Source: Mycobacterium sp. GA-2829
GTDB taxonomy: Bacteria; Actinomycetota; Actinomycetes; Mycobacteriales; Mycobacteriaceae
Assembly: GCF_001499965.1 (NCBI RefSeq)
Contig: NZ_LQIT01000022.1
Coordinates: 1 to 64,000 of the forward strand
Direction of reading: 5' to 3'
DNA length: 64,000 nt
Shown here: positions 1-7,877 of the stretch, in pieces
Layout of the letters: every line of letters begins with the position of its first letter
Numbering within the stretch: position 1 is the stretch's first letter
Notes under the pieces: generated by a model
Seen by the model: only the letters and a program-made list of their open reading frames with translations
Databases searched by the model: none
Told to the model about the DNA's origin: nothing
Made by a program: the position numbers and the translations under genes

Positions 1-77
1 TGGGCGGGGGCGGCGAAGGCCAGGAATCCGGTGGCCAGTCCGCCGGCGATGATGGTGGCGAATCCGAACTTGTTCAT
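1..77 (-). CDS. Small secreted protein, N-terminal fragment (runs off window)
   Basis: Only the first 25 codons are inside the window. Reading leftward from ATG at 77, they give MNKFGFATII followed by a Gly/Ala/Leu-rich hydrophobic stretch ending near AAPA, a typical Sec signal peptide with an upcoming AxA cleavage site. An AGAGG purine run lies about 8 bases before the ATG. The opening resembles the signal peptide of the small secreted protein at 51108-51356 (M-x-K-F, hydrophobic core, LAFAAPAQ versus LGLAAPAQ), and both genes carry a related upstream element, so they are probably paralogues. The mature protein cannot be seen and no function is assigned. Confidence 0.7.
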   Translation of the reverse strand, partial: MNKFGFATIIAGGLATGFLAFAAPA

Positions 78-165
78 CTTCTCTACCTCTTCTGCGTCTC
101 TATCGGTCTGGAGGATTTTCCTGGCCGGTCTGACTGCTTCAACCCGCAGGTCAGGGCCATCCATC

Positions 166-195
166 CCGTTGGCAGTGATTGACCGACGCATGGCA
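166..195 (-). promoter_or_regulatory. Conserved upstream element with TGCCA direct repeats (copy 1)
   Basis: On the minus strand this 30-base block has TGCCA at both ends, 21 bases apart, with GGTCAATC between them. A closely matching block sits at 51462-51491 upstream of the other small secreted protein gene. Two TGCCA half-sites about two helical turns apart suit an activator or repressor dimer. The block lies 89 bases upstream of the ATG at 77. The binding protein is unknown. Confidence 0.55.
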
Positions 196-203
196 GAAAT
201 CCG

Positions 204-261
204 CCGAGACTGCTGCCAGATCACAAAATCTCGCGAAACGGCGATCTCCCAGCAGTCTCGG
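204..261. terminator. 12-bp inverted repeat, probable terminator of the regulator-glycosylase operon
   Basis: CCGAGACTGCTG at 204-215 and its exact complement at 250-261 form a 12-bp perfect stem around a 34-base loop, which also contains a secondary GATC-rich pairing. It lies just downstream of the glycosylase stop codon (273, minus strand) and before the promoter element of the next minus-strand gene, so termination between two transcription units is the simplest reading. There is no strong U-tract. Confidence 0.5.
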
Positions 262-272
262 CGAAACAGGGC

Positions 273-773
273 TCAGCCGAGCAGCGCCGCGCGCCAGGTC
301 GCCAGCTTCACCTCGAAGCGCATCGTCTGCGCCGGACTGGTCGACGGCAGCCGCGAGAACTCCAGGTTGAATTCGCCGTCCGCCAGCCGCCGGAAGTTCT
401 TCTCCGCCGCGGCACCGTTGAACAACACCCGCCGAATGGTCGGGTACTCGGCGAAGAACGCCGGAAAATCGTTGACCACCATGCTGTCCGGTCGCACCGC
501 GGAGTCGAGGCTGCCCGCGCGGCGACACGAGCGCAACACATCCCATACGGCGACCCCGTTGGCGATGAGCGCGGCGGTCCGGTCGGGGTACGGGTCGTCG
601 GCGGCGAATCCGTACAGCGTTCCCATGATGCGCCAGAACGCATTCTGCGGATTGCCGTAGTACTGGTGCTTGGCCAGCGCCAGCACGCTCGGCGCGTTCC
701 CGAGCACGAGCACCTCGGGCGCGCCGCCGGCGATCGGCGCGAACCCCTGCACCAGATCCGGTGTGGACGTCAT
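273..773 (-). CDS. DNA-deoxyinosine (hypoxanthine) glycosylase, uracil-DNA glycosylase superfamily
   Basis: This 166-residue protein belongs to the family 6 (HDG) branch of the uracil-DNA glycosylase fold, which removes hypoxanthine made by adenine deamination. The first motif is visible as VLVLGNAPS, followed by KHQYYGNPQNAFWRIMG, the characteristic Q-Y-Y...N-x-F-W signature of this branch with the catalytic Asn. The second loop is represented by VLFNGAAAEKNF, and the C-terminal LPSTSPA matches the DNA-intercalation loop. The ATG at 773 was chosen because it begins just before the fold; longer readings would run into the upstream regulator gene. It lies 4 bases after that gene's stop and is probably co-transcribed with it. 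Family assignment is good; substrate is inferred from the family. Confidence 0.85.
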   Translation of the reverse strand: MTSTPDLVQGFAPIAGGAPEVLVLGNAPSVLALAKHQYYGNPQNAFWRIMGTLYGFAADDPYPDRTAALIANGVAVWDVLRSCRRAGSLDSAVRPDSMVVNDFPAFFAEYPTIRRVLFNGAAAEKNFRRLADGEFNLEFSRLPSTSPAQTMRFEVKLATWRAALLG

Positions 774-777
774 CGCT

Positions 778-1743
778 TCAGTACATCTCCTTGCAGACCT
801 GCAGATGCATCCACGTCTCACTCCACAGCACCTGGGGCAGGGCATTGATCCGGCCGAAGATGTCCGCGGCGTCATCACGGGTCACCCCGTCGACGGTCGC
901 AACGACGTCGAACCGGCCGACCGACGTGACGACCAATTGCAACTCCGGCATCTCGACGAGCTGTTGGAGTCCGGTCGCCACGCCCCGCATGCGGATCCCG
1001 ATCCCGAAGCGCAGCAGGTTGTCCTCGCCCTGGCGGTTTTGAATGACACCGATGCGCACGATCTGTTCGGCCAGCAGGCGACGCACCCGGGTGCGCGCCG
1101 TCGTCACCGAGATATCTACAGCCTCAGCGAGATCCGAGTACGACGCGCGGCCGTTGCGGCGCAGGTGCTGGATCAGGGCACGGTCGAGGTCATCCAACAT
1201 CGGTGCGGCCACCCGTACCGGTTCGAGAACGTCACGCAGGATCTGCGAGTACATCACCGTGTTGGTGGTGACGACAGACGGGTGCCGACGGATTTCGTCG
1301 AGCGTGTGCTGGAAATCGGTCTGTGACTGCGCGCGGATCTCGGCGACGAGGGACATGGCGCCGGCGGTGATGCTGAGGAACACGACGTCGGGCAGGGCGG
1401 ACAGATCGGCGGCCAGCCGCTTGACGTCCCCGTCGGCGATTACCGAGGCGTGTCCGACGACGTGGAGGCCCTGGACCTGAGGATGGACGACGCCCACGAC
1501 CTTGACGCCGTCGCTCTCGATGAGCCGGCTGAGGTGCCGGGCCGCCGTCGGGCGCGACACATGGATACGACGAGCGAGTTCTTCCTGGGAAATTCGTCCG
1601 TCGCGACGGAGTTCGTGCAGTACGGCGCGGTCGATGTCGTCGATGGTGGGCCTGCCTCGGGTGAAGTGGGCCCACCCTAGACGACGAACAGATCGACCGC
1701 CAGTCCGCGATGTGACGCAGAACCGACATGCCCAGACGGCCAT
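778..1743 (-). CDS. Two-domain Lrp/AsnC family transcriptional regulator
   Basis: The protein carries two HTH-AsnC modules in tandem. The first is IDDIDRAVLHELRRDGRIS...RIHVSRPTAARHLSRL followed by an effector domain; the second starts near LDDLDRALIQHLRRNGRASY and ends with a second ligand-binding domain (VVTSVGRFDVVATVDGV). Such double-length Lrp proteins usually control a divergent catabolic or transport operon in response to a small nitrogenous effector. That fits here: the gene diverges from the SDR/permease/amidohydrolase operon at 1954. The start is uncertain: ATG at 1743 gives 321 residues, but there is no in-frame start nearer the first HTH, so about 30 N-terminal residues precede it. 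Confidence 0.85.
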   Translation of the reverse strand: MAVWACRFCVTSRTGGRSVRRLGWAHFTRGRPTIDDIDRAVLHELRRDGRISQEELARRIHVSRPTAARHLSRLIESDGVKVVGVVHPQVQGLHVVGHASVIADGDVKRLAADLSALPDVVFLSITAGAMSLVAEIRAQSQTDFQHTLDEIRRHPSVVTTNTVMYSQILRDVLEPVRVAAPMLDDLDRALIQHLRRNGRASYSDLAEAVDISVTTARTRVRRLLAEQIVRIGVIQNRQGEDNLLRFGIGIRMRGVATGLQQLVEMPELQLVVTSVGRFDVVATVDGVTRDDAADIFGRINALPQVLWSETWMHLQVCKEMY

Positions 1744-1953
1744 CTGAATGTCGAATGATCCGACTGGAGGTCTGTGACGACAAAATAGGAATCTCGCTGA
1801 TATTCGATCGTTCGTTTTGGTGAGCGGAAAGACGGCGCCACCTGCGTAATGGCGGTGACGGAGCAACAACGGTTCGGCCGCGATTGACAGATTCGCTGAT
1901 GAGGCGCTTCAGCACGAACGAATCGCTCAGAGGCTGGGCTAGATTCGCCGACC
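1744..1953. promoter_or_regulatory. Divergent promoter region; -10 TAGATT for the SDR gene
   Basis: This 210-base AT-richer gap separates the Lrp-type regulator from the divergent catabolic operon. TAGATT at 1940-1945 lies 8 bases before ATG 1954, the spacing expected for a leaderless transcript. The region also holds TTCG-rich partial palindromes (for example around 1800-1820), where the regulator may bind. A TTGACA at 1884-1889 is present but has no well-spaced -10. Confidence 0.5.
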
Positions 1954-2757
1954 ATGACTGGTCTACCTCCCGCGGCCGAACTGCACGGACACGTCGCCGT
2001 CGTCACCGGCGCGGCATCGGGCATCGGTGAGGCGTCCGCGCGTCGGTTCGCCGAGGCCGGAGCCGCGGTGGCGGTGCTCGACCTCGACGGAGACCGTGCC
2101 GGCGCCGTCGCGCGGGACCTGAGGACCGCAGGTCACACCGCGAAGGCCTTCGCGTGCGACGTCGCCGACGAGCGCGCCACCCATTCCGCCATCGCCGCGG
2201 TCGCCGACCACTTCGGCACGATCACGGTCGCGCATGTGAACGCGTCCACCATGATCCCGTCGGGAAACGTGCTCGACATGCCGATCGAGCACTGGGACAG
2301 GACCTTCGCCGTCAACTGCCGCGGCGCATTCCTGACCGCGCGTGCGGTGCTCGGCGTCATGGTCGAGTCCAAAACGGCCGGGGCACTGTGCTTCACCGGA
2401 TCGGACACCGCCCTGCGCACCAGCGCGAACTATCCGGCCTATCTGTCGACCAAGCACGCCGTGATCGGGATCGCCCGCTCCATCGCCGTCGACTTCGGCG
2501 ACCGCGGGATCCGCTCGAACATCGTGACCCCCGGCGTCACCGACACCCCGGGTTTGCACCGGCTCTACTCGAGCGACGGCCGCGACCCCGCGTCGGTGGT
2601 GGCCGACAACGCCCGGCTCAGCGTGCTCGGCCGGATCGCCACCCCGCAGGACGTCGCCGAGGCCGCGGTTTTCCTGTGCTCACCTCGCGCGGCCTACATC
2701 ACCGGCGCCAACCTCGTCGTCGACGGCGGGATGACCGTCCGCTACGACGCCGAATGA
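1954..2757 (+). CDS. Short-chain dehydrogenase/reductase (SDR)
   Basis: This is a classical SDR of 267 residues. The Rossmann motif is TGAASGIG near residue 20, and Asp in VLDLDGD after the second strand suggests NAD preference. The active-site pair is YLSTK (Y-x3-K), and the C-terminal ITGANLVVDGG is typical. The usual N-N-A-G motif is replaced by HVNAS, and the catalytic Ser is probably that of FTGSD. It is the first gene of a five-gene operon and is followed 28 bases later by the permease. It probably oxidises or reduces an alcohol/ketone intermediate of the compound that the permease imports. The substrate is unknown. Confidence 0.85.
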   Translation: MTGLPPAAELHGHVAVVTGAASGIGEASARRFAEAGAAVAVLDLDGDRAGAVARDLRTAGHTAKAFACDVADERATHSAIAAVADHFGTITVAHVNASTMIPSGNVLDMPIEHWDRTFAVNCRGAFLTARAVLGVMVESKTAGALCFTGSDTALRTSANYPAYLSTKHAVIGIARSIAVDFGDRGIRSNIVTPGVTDTPGLHRLYSSDGRDPASVVADNARLSVLGRIATPQDVAEAAVFLCSPRAAYITGANLVVDGGMTVRYDAE

Positions 2758-2785
2758 CCTTCACCCCCACACGAAAAGGTCCCAC

Positions 2786-4288
2786 ATGACTGAACCCGTG
2801 GACGCCGTCGGCCGCGTCGAGACGCGCGGCATCGACTACATCCCCAAGGCCGAGCGCCACGCCTCCCCGTGGAACCTCTTCTGGATCCTCATCGGGGGAG
2901 ACCTCGCATTCAGCCTGATCGTCTTCGGCTGGCTCCCGGTCAGTTTCGGACTCGACTTCTGGCAGTCGGGCTGGGCCATCATCGTCGGCAACCTGATCGG
3001 GGCGCTGATCCTCGCGCCGATGTCGCTGTTCGGGCCCCGCACCGGCACCAACAACTCGGTCAGCAGCGGCGCACTGTTCGGAGTCGTCGGACGCATCATC
3101 GGTTCGGTGCTCGCGTTGTTCTCCGCGTTGGGCTTCGTGGCGCTGGCCGTATGGACCGGGGGCCAGGCCATGGCGGCCGGCCTCGCCAAACTCGCAGATG
3201 TCGACGTCCAACCGTGGATGCTCGCGGTGAGCTATGCGGCCATCGTTTGCGTGGTGGTCGGCATCGCGGTGCTCGGGCACGCGAACCTGGTGCTGGCCAA
3301 CAAGTTCATGGTCCCCGCCGTCGGTGTCATGCTGCTCATCGGCGTCGTCGTGCTGGCCCCGCAGTTCACCGGCGGCGTCAGCGGGAACTACCTGCTCGGC
3401 TCCTTCGTCCCGACCTGGGTGCTCGCCGTGATCACCGTCGCATCGGTCGCCGTCTCCTACGGCCCGTTCGTCGGGGACTGGAGCCGTTACGTCCCGCGTA
3501 GCGCATCACCGCGGAAGCTGTTGCTCGCTACGGGATCCGGCGCGTTCATCGGCCTGACCGTCACGTGTCTGTTCGGTGCCTTCACCGCCTCGATGTTCGT
3601 CGACCCGGCGACCGACTACGTGCTGGGGCTCACCGACGTCGCCCCCGGCTGGTACGCCGTGCCGATCCTGCTCATCGGGCTGATCGGCGGTTGCGGGCAG
3701 GGCGCCATCGGGTTGTACGGCACCGGGCTGGACTTCTCGTCCCTGGTGCCCCGACTGAGCCGGGTCGCCGCCACGCTGACCATCGCCGCGGTCGCCACCG
3801 CGCTGGTCTACATCGGTACGTTCGTCGTCGACGCCGTCTCGTTGATCAACGCGTTCGTGGTGATCCTCCTGGTGATCACGACCCCGTGGATGGTCATCAT
3901 GATCGAGGGGTTCATCTACCGCCGCGGCCTGTTCCACCCGGCCGACCTGCAGGTGTTCAACGAGGGCCGCGCAGGCGGGCGCTACTGGTTCACCGGCGGC
4001 GTGAACTACCGCGCGGTGTGCGCCTGGGTGCCCGGCGTCATCGTGGGGCTGTTGTTCACGGCGACAACGGTGTTCACCGGTCCACTCGCCGCGGTGGCCG
4101 GTGGTATGGACCTGTCGTTCATCCTCTCCGGTGTCGTCGCCGGAGTCGTGTACGCCGCCGTGCTGAAGGTGGCTCCGGAGCCGCCCGCGATCCGCGGCAC
4201 GAGCTTCGGATCGCTGACCGCCCGCGACGGCAGCACCGTGCCCGAGGATGGCGAAGACGCGACCCTGATCGGAGAGATGAGCGCATGA
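2786..4288 (+). CDS. NCS1 family cytosine/purine/allantoin-type permease
   Basis: A 500-residue integral membrane protein with about 12 hydrophobic segments. The N-terminal PWNLFWILIGGDLAFS and GPRTGTNNS stretches match the NCS1 (nucleobase:cation symporter-1) family, whose members import cytosine, purines, allantoin, hydantoins, uracil or thiamine with protons or sodium. The SD-like stretch before ATG 2786 is weak (AAAAGG). The stop codon overlaps the next SDR gene by the ATGA arrangement, indicating translational coupling. The permease gives the operon its likely topic, uptake of a heterocyclic nitrogen compound, but the sequence does not identify which one. Confidence 0.88.
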   Translation: MTEPVDAVGRVETRGIDYIPKAERHASPWNLFWILIGGDLAFSLIVFGWLPVSFGLDFWQSGWAIIVGNLIGALILAPMSLFGPRTGTNNSVSSGALFGVVGRIIGSVLALFSALGFVALAVWTGGQAMAAGLAKLADVDVQPWMLAVSYAAIVCVVVGIAVLGHANLVLANKFMVPAVGVMLLIGVVVLAPQFTGGVSGNYLLGSFVPTWVLAVITVASVAVSYGPFVGDWSRYVPRSASPRKLLLATGSGAFIGLTVTCLFGAFTASMFVDPATDYVLGLTDVAPGWYAVPILLIGLIGGCGQGAIGLYGTGLDFSSLVPRLSRVAATLTIAAVATALVYIGTFVVDAVSLINAFVVILLVITTPWMVIMIEGFIYRRGLFHPADLQVFNEGRAGGRYWFTGGVNYRAVCAWVPGVIVGLLFTATTVFTGPLAAVAGGMDLSFILSGVVAGVVYAAVLKVAPEPPAIRGTSFGSLTARDGSTVPEDGEDATLIGEMSA

Positions 4289-5040
4289 CCGCAGGCACCC
4301 CACGTACCGCCTTCATCACCGGCGCGGGCAACGGCATGGGGAGGGCCCACGCCCTGACCCTTGCCGCGGCCGGATACACGGTGTGCGCCACCGACATCGA
4401 CGAGAGCGCGGTGACCTCTGTGGCCGACGCGGCCAGCGGACTCGACGGCCGGGTGGTGGCCCGCAAGCTCGACGTCACCGACCGTGCGGAGGTCGAAGCG
4501 GTGGCCGAGGGGTTCGCGCAGCTGGCCGGCGGTATCGACGTGCTGGTGAGCAATGCCGGGCTGATCCACACCAATGAGACGCTTGCCGACACCGACGACG
4601 ACACCTGGCACCGCACCTTCGCCGTCCACGTCGACGGCGCCCTCAACACCAGCCGGGCGTGCCTGCCGTGGCTGAAGGAATCGGGATCCGGACGCATCAT
4701 CATCATCAGTTCGATCTGGGGCCAAGCGGGCATCGGCCACTCGTATGCCTACTGCGCCGCCAAGGGAGCGCTGATGGCGTTCGCGAAGAACGCCGCCAAA
4801 GAGCTGGGTCAGTACGGCATCTCGGTCAACGCCGTCGCACCCGGCGGTGTCCACACTGCCATGACCGCGGAATTCAGTCAGGCCGAACTCGAAGACGACT
4901 ACCGTACGGTCCCGCTAGGCCGCTACGCCGACCCGGAGGAGATCTCCTACCTCATCGAGTATCTCGCCGGCCCGCGATCGGCGTTCCTGACCGGCCAGAC
5001 CATCTCCATCAACGGCGGCCAAGTCATCGGGGGCTTCTGA
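4285..5040 (+). CDS. Second short-chain dehydrogenase/reductase of the operon
   Basis: 251 residues. It has a complete classical SDR set: ITGAGNGMG cofactor motif near residue 10, ATDIDE acidic end of strand 2 (NAD preference), SNAG at about residue 90, ISS catalytic Ser, YCAAK catalytic Tyr/Lys, and the C-terminal LTGQTISINGG. ATG 4285 overlaps the permease stop (ATGA). It is clearly different in sequence from the SDR at 1954, so the two probably act on different intermediates or as successive steps. Confidence 0.88.
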   Translation: MTAGTPRTAFITGAGNGMGRAHALTLAAAGYTVCATDIDESAVTSVADAASGLDGRVVARKLDVTDRAEVEAVAEGFAQLAGGIDVLVSNAGLIHTNETLADTDDDTWHRTFAVHVDGALNTSRACLPWLKESGSGRIIIISSIWGQAGIGHSYAYCAAKGALMAFAKNAAKELGQYGISVNAVAPGGVHTAMTAEFSQAELEDDYRTVPLGRYADPEEISYLIEYLAGPRSAFLTGQTISINGGQVIGGF

Positions 5041-5042
5041 CC

Positions 5043-6644
5043 ATGACCCCACCCATCCTGATCACGGCGGCCGGGTTCGCGGGCACCCCGGCACCCGGCA
5101 TCACCGCCATGGTGGTCCGCAACGGTGTCATCGAAGCCGTCGGCGATGCCGACACGCTGCGCGCACAATGGCCGCACGCGGCGGCCACGGACTACGGATC
5201 GGCCTGTGTATTACCGGGCTTCAACGACTGCCACATGCATCTTGGCATGATGGTCTCCCAGTCGATGGGCGTCGACCTCTCACCGGAGCGCACACCGGAC
5301 CAGGCGGATCTGGCGGCACGGCTGTCGGCCGCGGATCCGGACTCCCGCGGGTGGGTCCGCGCATCGCGCTACGACCACACCCGGACCACCGACGGCGAGA
5401 TCCTCACCCGCGCAGACCTCGACGACCTGGTGCCCGACGCACCCGCGGTCGTCGGACACATCAGCGCGCACTGGGGCGTGGTCAACAGCGCCGCGCTGCA
5501 CCGTGCCGGGATCACCGAGGACACCCCCGATCCCGACGGCGGCGCCTACGGCCGCGACGCCGACGGCCGCCTCACCGGGCAGGTGTTCGAGCAGGCCTTC
5601 TTCGACTTCGTCTACCCGTCACTGAGCCGCAACCTCGACCTCACGCCCGACATCAGCGGTGACGAGGCGCTGAACGCGTTGCGCGCCAGCGCCGAAACGC
5701 TACTCGCCGCCGGGATCACCTCGATCGGCGACGCCATGATGGGACCCGAGGAACTTCGCCTGTTCCAGCGTGCCCGCAACCGTGACGCGCTGCCCGTGCG
5801 GGTCAACGCCCTGATGACCTTCCCGCACCTGCCCGCGCTGCGGGCCGTCGGGATCGTCGACGGGTTCGGTGACGAGTGGCTGCGCATCGGCGGTATCAAG
5901 GCGTTCGTCGACGGGGCCGTGGCCGGCCGCAGCTGTGCGGTCGCCGAACCGTTCGAAGGCAGCGACGACCGCGGGGTCATGGTCACCGACCTCGCGTCGA
6001 TCACCGACCTCGCCGCCGACTGCGCCGAGGCCGAGTTGACACTGGCGATCCACGCGAACGGCGAACGTGCCATCGGGCTCGTCCTCGACGCGGTGGAATC
6101 GCTGGCGGCGCAGGGACGTCCCACACCGCGCCTGCGCATCGAACACTGTTCGGTGATCACCGACGAAATCCTCACCCGCATGCGGGAACTCGACGCCGGG
6201 GCCGCACCGTTCGCCGGCTACCCCTACTACCACGGCGACAAACTGCTGCAGTGGTACGGCGAGGAACGCGTCGAGCGGATGTTCGCGCACCGCAGCTTTC
6301 TCGACGCCGGGATCACCATCGGCGGATCATCGGACTACCCCTGCGGGCCACTGCCCCCGCTGGCGGGGATTCAGAGCTGCGTCACCCGCACCAGCGCCGC
6401 CGGGATGCCGGTCGGCGTCGGCCAACGCATCACCGTCGAGGAAGCCCTCGATGTCTACACCCAGGGTTCGGCCCGACTCGAGGGCCGCGCCGACGTCAAG
6501 GGCAGGCTGCAAGCGGGCCAGCTGGCCGATTTCACGGTGTTGCAGGCCGATCCCCGGACCGCCGATCCGTCCACCATCGCCCAGATCCCCGTCATCGCGA
6601 CCTGGGTGGCAGGAATCAAGAAATGGGAGAGGAACCCACAGTGA
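5043..6644 (+). CDS. YtcJ-like metal-dependent amidohydrolase (amidohydrolase family 3)
   Basis: 533 residues of the amidohydrolase_3 type. Visible metal and catalytic signatures are DCHMH (His-x-His) near residue 62, a central AFVDGAVAG segment, AIHANGERA with a metal-ligand His, RIEHCS, and GGSSDYP with the conserved Asp near the C-terminus. The N- and C-terminal beta-sandwich flanks (VRNGVIEAVGD and KGRLQAGQLADFTVL) are intact. Family members hydrolyse C-N bonds in amides, cyclic amides or N-formyl groups. The gene begins 2 bases after the SDR stop and its own stop overlaps the next start (GTGA). It is the likely ring-opening or deacylating enzyme of this operon. Confidence 0.87.
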   Translation: MTPPILITAAGFAGTPAPGITAMVVRNGVIEAVGDADTLRAQWPHAAATDYGSACVLPGFNDCHMHLGMMVSQSMGVDLSPERTPDQADLAARLSAADPDSRGWVRASRYDHTRTTDGEILTRADLDDLVPDAPAVVGHISAHWGVVNSAALHRAGITEDTPDPDGGAYGRDADGRLTGQVFEQAFFDFVYPSLSRNLDLTPDISGDEALNALRASAETLLAAGITSIGDAMMGPEELRLFQRARNRDALPVRVNALMTFPHLPALRAVGIVDGFGDEWLRIGGIKAFVDGAVAGRSCAVAEPFEGSDDRGVMVTDLASITDLAADCAEAELTLAIHANGERAIGLVLDAVESLAAQGRPTPRLRIEHCSVITDEILTRMRELDAGAAPFAGYPYYHGDKLLQWYGEERVERMFAHRSFLDAGITIGGSSDYPCGPLPPLAGIQSCVTRTSAAGMPVGVGQRITVEEALDVYTQGSARLEGRADVKGRLQAGQLADFTVLQADPRTADPSTIAQIPVIATWVAGIKKWERNPQ

Positions 6645-7840
6645 CCGTCCACGCCGACGACCTCCGACACCTCGATCGCCACGGATTCGAGGAGGATCCG
6701 CGTCCGTTCACCGTCGACGAATACCGCAGCCGCGTCGCCCGCTTCCAGGACGGTATGGCGCAGGCGGGTGTTGACGTGCTGGTGGTGACCACGCCCGAAC
6801 ACCTCAACTACCTCACCGGTTTCGACCCGCTGGGCATCTATCTGTATTCGGCGGTGGTGCTGACCGCCGATGCCGGCGAACCGATCTTGCTGACGCACAA
6901 GTGCGAACAGGGTCTGGCGTGGAGCCAGTGCTGGATCAGCGACGTGCGCATCTGGGAACACGGTCAGGATCCCATCGCGATGACCGCCGACGCCGTGCAC
7001 GAGCAGGGGACGGGTGCCGACGCACGCATCGGGCTCGAGATGGGCAACTGGTACCTGCTGCCCGCCTGGTACGAACAGCTGCGCGCGGCGCTGCCGCAGG
7101 CGACGTTCCACGACGCCACCGCGATCGGTCAGGAAGCGCGGATCATCAAGTCGCAGGCCGAGATCGAGCTCATCCGGCGCGCGGCGCACTACGCCGACAT
7201 CGGCTTCCAGGCCGCCGTCGAGCACCTCCGGCCGGGGGTGTCCGAATTCGAGCTCAACGCGCGCATCCTCGCCGCCATGGCCGACGCCGGTTCCGAATAC
7301 GCCGCGCTGCCGATGATCATCGGCAGTGGGCCGCGCAGCGGACTGTTCCACGCCGCACCCAGCGCGCGCATCGTCGAGGACGGCGACCCGGTGATGTTCG
7401 AGATCAGCGGGGTCTCGGCCCGGTACAACAGCAACATCGTGCGCACGATCGTGGCCGGCCGGGCGGGCGACGAACTCGCGCAGTTGCACAAGATCGTGCT
7501 CGACTCCTTCTGGGAGCCTTTCGAACTGGTGAAACCCGGGGTGAGCGTGGGGGAGTTGGACCGGCTGAGTCGCCAGATCCGGAGCCGCTACGCCGAATAC
7601 ATCCCGGCACGGGTCGGGTTCGGCATGGGGCTGGCCTACCCTCCGGTGTGGGTGGGGCGCCCCGACATCCTCGACGGTGACGAGCATGTCCTCGAACCGG
7701 GCATGGTGTTCTCGATGGAACCCTCGATCGCCCACTACAAGGGCATGAGCGTCATCTACGGGTACAACATCCTGGTCACCGAAACCGGGGGAGAGATCCT
7801 CCATTCCACGCCCCGCGACCTGTTCGAGGTGCTGAAGTAG
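6641..7840 (+). CDS. M24-fold creatinase-like hydrolase (metal ligands replaced)
   Basis: 399 residues: an N-terminal creatinase_N domain ([10 protein letters not shown] near residue 50) and a C-terminal pita-bread M24 domain. In metallo members the first two ligands are Asp, 11 residues apart; here they are Glu254 (MFEISG) and Asn265 (NSNIVRT). The HGxG histidine region reads LAYPPVW, and the last Glu of a typical V-E-D-T motif is not evident. This matches metal-independent creatinase or ectoine-hydrolase-like enzymes rather than Xaa-Pro dipeptidases. GTG 6641 is preferred over ATG 6623: it overlaps the previous stop (GTGA) and has GAGAGG 8 bases upstream. It is the last gene of the catabolic operon. 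Confidence 0.85.
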   Translation: MTVHADDLRHLDRHGFEEDPRPFTVDEYRSRVARFQDGMAQAGVDVLVVTTPEHLNYLTGFDPLGIYLYSAVVLTADAGEPILLTHKCEQGLAWSQCWISDVRIWEHGQDPIAMTADAVHEQGTGADARIGLEMGNWYLLPAWYEQLRAALPQATFHDATAIGQEARIIKSQAEIELIRRAAHYADIGFQAAVEHLRPGVSEFELNARILAAMADAGSEYAALPMIIGSGPRSGLFHAAPSARIVEDGDPVMFEISGVSARYNSNIVRTIVAGRAGDELAQLHKIVLDSFWEPFELVKPGVSVGELDRLSRQIRSRYAEYIPARVGFGMGLAYPPVWVGRPDILDGDEHVLEPGMVFSMEPSIAHYKGMSVIYGYNILVTETGGEILHSTPRDLFEVLK

Positions 7841-7877
7841 CGGAAGCCGCCGCCCGATCCTGGGTATACGTTGGGGC

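Noticed and set aside
1880..1900. Third copy of the TGCCA/GTCAATC element upstream of the catabolic operon
   Set aside because: Only GTCAATCGC and a following GCC match; the paired TGCCA boxes are missing, so chance is likely.
6623..6640. ATG 6623 as start of the M24 hydrolase
   Set aside because: GTG 6641 has the better spaced SD (GAGAGG) and the GTGA overlap with the previous stop.
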